In this document: in pieces, positions 60,251 to 64,000 of the stretch
How positions within the stretch are numbered: position 1 is the first letter of the stretch
How the letters are laid out: every line of letters begins with the position of its first letter
Origin: Solibacter sp039934035
GTDB taxonomy: Bacteria; Acidobacteriota; Terriglobia; Bryobacterales; Bryobacteraceae
NCBI GenBank assembly: GCA_039934035.1
Contig: JBDTMZ010000096.1
Coordinates: 62,001 to 126,000, forward strand
Direction of reading: 5' to 3'
DNA length: 64,000 nucleotides
Program-made: the position numbers and the translations under genes
The notes under the pieces: generated by a model
The model's database searches: none
What the model saw: only the letters and a program-made list of their open reading frames with translations
What the model was told of the DNA's origin: nothing

Positions 60251-60412
60251 TCAGTTCCAGTTATCAGTTATCAGTGATCAGTTATCAGTCTTCAGCCTTG
60301 GATCTCTGGGGCCACGTGGCCAGCCGAGAGCCGCTGGCTGAAAGGTCGCAGTTTACTCAACCGCGCTCCGGCGCGTGGCGAGCCTGACAACTGACGACTG
60401 ATAACTGATTAC
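60251..60412. repeat. TCAGTTATCAG repeat element with inverted arms
   Basis: The left part (60251-60295) contains several tandem copies of the heptamer-like unit CAGTTAT/CAGTGAT. GTGATCAGTTATCAGTCTTC (from 60274) is repeated in inverted form at 60391-60412, matching at 20 of 22 positions. This is a common intergenic repeat of many bacterial genomes. The rest of the 217-base spacer between the two polysaccharide genes has no credible gene. Confidence 0.7.
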
Positions 60413-60415
60413 TTC

Positions 60416-61468
60416 TTACGCCGCGTCCGGCGTCAGCACTCGCGAGACCGGTTCCGGAGCCGTGCTGCGGGAGAGTGGTTCGCCGGTTAGTTCGAACCGG
60501 AACCAGCGCGCCAACTCCGTGTCGAGCACCCGGCGGCGGTCCATGATCTGCCGGCGGCGCTCCCAGGCGGCGTTCCAGTGCCGCGCCAGCAAGCCGAACG
60601 CGGGCAGGGAGCGGGGTTCGATCAGCAGGCACCCGGCGATGACCATCAGGTCGCGCGCCGTCATCGGCAGCCAGCATTGTCGGTATAGGCCCGGCGTCGC
60701 ATTCTTAATGCGCATCAGAAAGCGATTTTTCACCGAATGCATGTTGATGGCGGGAGTGATGGATTTGCGATCCCCTGGCACTACGGTGCGAACGTGCCAG
60801 CCCACCGCCTCGGGCGTGTAAATACAACGCCAGCCAAGCAGTTGCGCGCGCCAGGCGAGGTCAGCATCTTCCCGGTAGGCGAAGAAATCGGGGTCGAAGA
60901 ACTCGCCATCGATCGAGATATCGTCGATCATGGCGCGTCGGTAGAGAGCCGCCGCCGCGCAGGCCCCGAATACGTATTCCACCTCGTTGTAGGCGCCGTC
61001 GTCCGGTTGGTGCCAGCCCCGGTCAAAGTGCCGCATCGTGGGGGTGAAAAACAGGCCGGTAGAATCGATTCGTGCTTCCGCCAGCCGCTGGAACCCCGCA
61101 CCGATCGAGAGCAGTTTGCCGCAAATCGACCCCGCGCCGGGATCCAGTTCCGCGGCGTCGAGCAGGCGCCGCACGAAATCCGGCTCCATCAGCAGGTCCG
61201 GGTTCAGCGTAAGTGCCCAATCCGCCCGGTTACTGACCAACCCCTGGTTCTGGGCCGCTGCAAACCCGATATTCCGCTCATTCCAAATGACTTGGATGCG
61301 CTCCCCGAACTCCTTGAGGATGTTTGCCGTGTCGTCTTGTGACGCGTTATCCACCACCACCACGAGGGGTTTGATGCCGGTCTGTGCTAGGGCGGCATGC
61401 ACACAGCGCCTGATGTAACGGCTGCTGTTGTAGGTGACTATGGAAATGCATACGGTGGGTTCCGTCAT
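60416..61468 (-). CDS. Family 2 glycosyltransferase
   Basis: The 350-residue protein has the GT2 GT-A fold: CISIVTYNSSRYIRRCV, VVVDNASQDDT with the nucleotide-sugar aspartates, WALTLNPDLLMEPDF with the metal-binding motif, and FFAYREDADLAWRAQ with the catalytic base. The organisation resembles rhamnosyltransferases of polysaccharide assembly. The substrate is not certain. The gene is divergent from the ECF sigma factor gene at 61599 and probably co-functions with the polyprenyl glycosylphosphotransferase. Confidence 0.93.
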   Translation of the reverse strand: MTEPTVCISIVTYNSSRYIRRCVHAALAQTGIKPLVVVVDNASQDDTANILKEFGERIQVIWNERNIGFAAAQNQGLVSNRADWALTLNPDLLMEPDFVRRLLDAAELDPGAGSICGKLLSIGAGFQRLAEARIDSTGLFFTPTMRHFDRGWHQPDDGAYNEVEYVFGACAAAALYRRAMIDDISIDGEFFDPDFFAYREDADLAWRAQLLGWRCIYTPEAVGWHVRTVVPGDRKSITPAINMHSVKNRFLMRIKNATPGLYRQCWLPMTARDLMVIAGCLLIEPRSLPAFGLLARHWNAAWERRRQIMDRRRVLDTELARWFRFELTGEPLSRSTAPEPVSRVLTPDAA

Positions 61469-61500
61469 TCTTCAATCCAAAGACCTTTGGAGGGGCGTTC

Positions 61501-61564
61501 CAACTACACTGATTTCAATGGCCGCGAATTTTTCTTTTTTATTTATCTCTCAAGGGTGTAGTTG
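61501..61564. promoter_or_regulatory. Nine-base inverted repeat in the divergent ECF sigma/GT2 promoter region
   Basis: CAACTACAC (61501-61509) and GTGTAGTTG (61556-61564) form perfect 9-bp inverted arms separated by 46 bases of AT-rich sequence. The arms are centred about 55 bp apart, close to five helical turns. It lies between the GT2 gene and the ECF sigma gene and could be an operator for either, or two promoter motifs facing each other. Confidence 0.45.
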
Positions 61565-61598
61565 AAAACATTTCCTCCGGGTCTTTGCTGGTGAGGGA

Positions 61599-62153
61599 AT
61601 GTCGTCATTCGCGTCCGACGAACAATTCGTGGGTTTGATACGCCAGGAACAAACCGGTACCGCTCTTCAGGAACAGGTGTCTCGTCTGTTCGAAGAAGCG
61701 CGGGAGGACATTTACCGCTATTTGTTGACCTTGGGTTTGTATCCGCCGCAAGCGCAGGAAGCCACGCAGGAAGTCTTTCTGCGGCTGTATACTACTCTGC
61801 GCAAAGGGGAAGACATTCAGAATCCGCGCGCCTGGATCTTTCGCGTGGCGCACAATCTGGGTCTGAAAATCCGCGCGCGGCAACACTCCGAGGAGCCTTT
61901 CAACCCGGAACTCCGGGATGCCGGACCGGCTTTGTTGGACACCCCGGAAAGCGAACTGTTGGAGCGGGAGCGCATGAAGCGCTTTCATTCGGCGGTAACC
62001 GGACTGAGCGAGCAGCAGCGCCGCGTCCTGTTTCTGCGCATGGAAGGCCTGCGTTATCCGGAAATTGCGGCGGCGCTCGGAATCAGCGCCAGTGCCGTGG
62101 GGGAATTTCTGCGCCGTGCCATGCTGCGGCTCAAGAAGGTGCGCGATGAGTAA
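61599..62153 (+). CDS. ECF RNA polymerase sigma factor
   Basis: The 184-residue protein has sigma region 2 (EDIYRYLLTLGLYPPQAQEA; EVFLRLYTTLRKGED) and region 4 (LSEQQRRVLFLRMEGLRYPE; AALGISASAVGEFLRR) as in ECF sigma factors. A GAGGGA lies only one base before the ATG, an unusually close ribosome-binding site. It is co-transcribed with a zinc anti-sigma-like gene that overlaps it by 8 bp, so its activity is probably released by an envelope signal. Confidence 0.93.
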   Translation: MSSFASDEQFVGLIRQEQTGTALQEQVSRLFEEAREDIYRYLLTLGLYPPQAQEATQEVFLRLYTTLRKGEDIQNPRAWIFRVAHNLGLKIRARQHSEEPFNPELRDAGPALLDTPESELLERERMKRFHSAVTGLSEQQRRVLFLRMEGLRYPEIAAALGISASAVGEFLRRAMLRLKKVRDE

Positions 62154-63819
62154 ACTCGATCTGCGCCACCCCGAACAGGGCACCCTGCTGCTTTACGTTG
62201 ATGGTGAACTGCCCGGCCGCAAGGCCCGCCAAGTGAAATCTCACCTCGACGCTTGCTGGCAGTGCCGCGCCGAAGTCGAAGATTTACAAGGAATTATTAC
62301 TGAGTGCGTGAAGTACCGGAAGGATGTGCTTGCTCCCCTGATGCCGTTCCCGCCGGCGGAATGGGGCAGCCTGAATTTCGAATTGGTGGAAGCAGAACTG
62401 GCCTCACAGTCTCTGGTGGTCCGGTTGGCGCGGCTCTTCTCCCCGCGTCAGTCGGGCATGCGTTGGGCGCTGTCGGGCGCTCTCGCAGTGGCCCTCTGCT
62501 TCGTGCTGGTATGGCAACTTCACGAAACTCCGCGTGTGGAAGCGGCCGCTCTGCTGCAACGTGCAGTATCGGCCGCCGTGAAGAGTAGCGCCACGCGCCC
62601 GAATCACAAACGCCTGCGCATCACCTCCCGTACCGGCCAGGTTACCCGCGTGCTGGGGGCCGCCTACAAGCCGAAGCCGCAGGAAGTCGAATTCGCCCGC
62701 CTTTTCGAGGCTGCCCATTACGATTGGAACGATCCGCTGAGCGCGCAGTCCTACACCGCCTGGCGTGGTCAGTTGGCCCACTTCGAGGACGCCGTTGCGT
62801 CCCAGCCGAATTCGTACGATATCAAGACCACCACGCAGGAAAGCGAACTGGTGAGCGCCACTCTAAAACTGCGCAGCACCGATCTGGAGCCGCTCGAAGG
62901 CCGCTTCGAATTTCGCAATCACGATTGGGTGGAACTGACGGAATTGGTCGACCAGCAAACTTATCCCGCAAGCACAGTAGCTGGAACCACCGGCGGCATG
63001 CCTCGCCAACCTGGCGTGCCGCCGGGTCCTTTGACGGCCTCCCCTGAAACGCCCGCAACTCCGGATTTTTCCGAAGAGCTCCAGGTTGTGTCCGTACTCC
63101 ACAGCATGGGCGCCGATTTGGGTGACGATCTGGAAATTACGCGCGACGGCAGCGAAGTGCTGGTGGCTGGCACCGGAATCCCGCCCCAGCGGCAGCAGCA
63201 GTTGCATGCCGCGCTCGACCGCCTGCCCCATGTGGTGGTGCGGTTTAACGAATCCGTTTTCCCCGCAAGCGCCACGCCGGCCCCTTCCGAGCCGGCGACT
63301 CGTGATGCGGCCGGCACCGAAAAATCCACTCAGGCGGCGCGAATTGAAGAACGCCTCGGTGGCCGGCCGCAATTCGAGCGCTTCAGCAGTTCGGTATTAG
63401 ATTGGACCGATTTGGCGATGACGCGCGCCTATGCGCTGCGCCGCCTGGCCCAACAGTTCCCGCTCGAAGCCGAGAATCAGATGTCGGCCGATGACCGCCG
63501 CACCCTGCGCAAACTAGCCCACGAGCATCTGGCCGCCTTTCAAAAGGAAGCGCATCGCATCGCCAACACCGTAAACCCCGTCCTGTCCGGCATGGGCGTG
63601 AGCGCCGCAAGGTCAGATTCCCAGCCCGAGCCCGCCACCTGGCAGGCTGCCTCGGAAGACCTTCTGTCCAGCGCCAGTCGCGCCGAAAAGTCGATCGCGG
63701 TCACCCTCGGGATGGCCTCCATGGACAGCGCCCAAACCAATTCCTCGGCTCAGTTGCTCACCGCTCTCGCGCAGCAGACCGCCCGCGCCGAGCAGTGCCG
63801 CCGCCTCCTCGACAAGTAG
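62146..63819 (+). CDS. Membrane zinc anti-sigma factor with large periplasmic domain
   Basis: From ATG 62146 the protein has 557 residues. The cytoplasmic N-terminus carries the ZAS motif His33-X3-Cys37-X2-Cys40 in VKSHLDACWQCRAEVE, followed by one transmembrane helix at about residues 107-125. The periplasmic part includes a putative sensor region of about 300 residues with Thr/Pro-rich linkers, then a helical C-terminal section. It overlaps the sigma gene by 8 bp. This is presumably the regulator of the sigma factor. The nature of its signal is unknown. It is much larger than common anti-sigma factors. Confidence 0.82.
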   Translation: MSKLDLRHPEQGTLLLYVDGELPGRKARQVKSHLDACWQCRAEVEDLQGIITECVKYRKDVLAPLMPFPPAEWGSLNFELVEAELASQSLVVRLARLFSPRQSGMRWALSGALAVALCFVLVWQLHETPRVEAAALLQRAVSAAVKSSATRPNHKRLRITSRTGQVTRVLGAAYKPKPQEVEFARLFEAAHYDWNDPLSAQSYTAWRGQLAHFEDAVASQPNSYDIKTTTQESELVSATLKLRSTDLEPLEGRFEFRNHDWVELTELVDQQTYPASTVAGTTGGMPRQPGVPPGPLTASPETPATPDFSEELQVVSVLHSMGADLGDDLEITRDGSEVLVAGTGIPPQRQQQLHAALDRLPHVVVRFNESVFPASATPAPSEPATRDAAGTEKSTQAARIEERLGGRPQFERFSSSVLDWTDLAMTRAYALRRLAQQFPLEAENQMSADDRRTLRKLAHEHLAAFQKEAHRIANTVNPVLSGMGVSAARSDSQPEPATWQAASEDLLSSASRAEKSIAVTLGMASMDSAQTNSSAQLLTALAQQTARAEQCRRLLDK

Positions 63820-63929
63820 CCTACCCGCCACCCTCCGAGACCTCCCGCGAAGTGCCACTCCACGCACTTGCCGGATGGATCGGGAAATCCACCGAATGAA
63901 TGTCGTACGATTGTGCAGTAGGCCGCCGA

Positions 63930-64000
63930 ATGAACTCCGGGCCCCTGATTGCCATAGTACTCGCATCCCTGGTCTGTGGTTCTCCGGTCTGGGGCCAACG
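63930..64000 (+). CDS. Exported protein, 3'-truncated by the window edge
   Basis: A reading frame starting at ATG 63930 (or the in-frame ATG 63900, just after a stop) encodes a signal peptide, MNSGPLIAIVLASLVCG ending SPVWGQ, and runs off the right edge. Only 23 codons are visible, so the product is unknown. It follows the anti-sigma gene after a 110-base spacer, with which it could share a stress-response role. A ribosome-binding site is not obvious for either start. Confidence 0.5.
   Translation, partial: MNSGPLIAIVLASLVCGSPVWGQ

Noticed and set aside
1..64000. tRNA, rRNA, CRISPR arrays and insertion sequences
   Set aside because: No T-loop motif in an intergenic position, no regularly spaced direct repeats with unique spacers, and no transposase or integrase motif was found by reading.

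Overview
The window is a high-GC bacterial chromosome segment that is most likely from an acidobacterium of the Solibacter/Bryobacter lineage (Bryobacterales). Two secreted proteins (1540-3732 and 31782-33686) end in the domain known as TIGR03437, which is strongly expanded in Solibacter. A periplasmic heavy-metal-binding adaptor, a DUF5818-like secreted protein and bacillithiol synthase BshA fit the same group. This assignment rests on recognised families, not on a database search. About 58 protein genes are supported. I saw no rRNA, tRNA, CRISPR array or intact insertion sequence.

Left part (1-21.1 kb): a truncated secreted protein and an Ig-like/TIGR03437 surface protein, each followed by a clear rho-independent terminator, precede a complete division and cell-wall (dcw) cluster. 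Its order is mraZ, rsmH, ftsL, ftsI (PASTA-tailed), murE, murF, mraY, murD, ftsW, murG, murC, ftsQ, ftsA, ftsZ. Many genes overlap by 4 bp. Between ftsW and murG the run is broken by a 250-bp spacer holding a roughly 42-bp inverted repeat of a widespread intergenic type. murI converges on ftsZ with no gap, and purS and glmS follow.

Middle part (21-42.7 kb): metabolic and housekeeping genes include a site-2-protease-like membrane protein, YjbQ, a STAS protein, a UvrC-like protein with a degraded nuclease domain, an aldo/keto reductase, thrS and an ECF sigma/anti-sigma pair. A TIGR03437 protein follows whose C-terminus appears frameshifted. Then comes a bottom-strand operon read as hldE2-like, mfd, ppiC/surA-like, yhaM-like, blaI-like and a GT-C membrane protein.

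Metal-efflux part (42.8-50.0 kb): a top-strand operon encodes a small Cys/His-rich exported protein, a CusC-like outer-membrane channel, a CusB-like adaptor with a heavy-metal-binding domain, and a CusA-like RND pump that keeps the three Cu/Ag methionines. A two-repeat exported protein, a DUF5818-like protein and a previously unlisted 45-aa zinc-ribbon protein follow. These accessory proteins are the most promising under-described system in the window.

Right part (50-64 kb): manA, an aspartate aminotransferase and coaD form one bottom-strand operon, divergent from galE. Then come bshA, a propeller lipoprotein whose signal peptide is written in an intergenic repeat, an orphan sensor kinase, an exported methyltransferase, pyrE-like and two polysaccharide genes. 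A second ECF sigma/anti-sigma pair lies at the right end, and a truncated exported protein runs off the edge. Spacers here carry DnaA-box-like sites, long inverted repeats and two further common intergenic repeat families.
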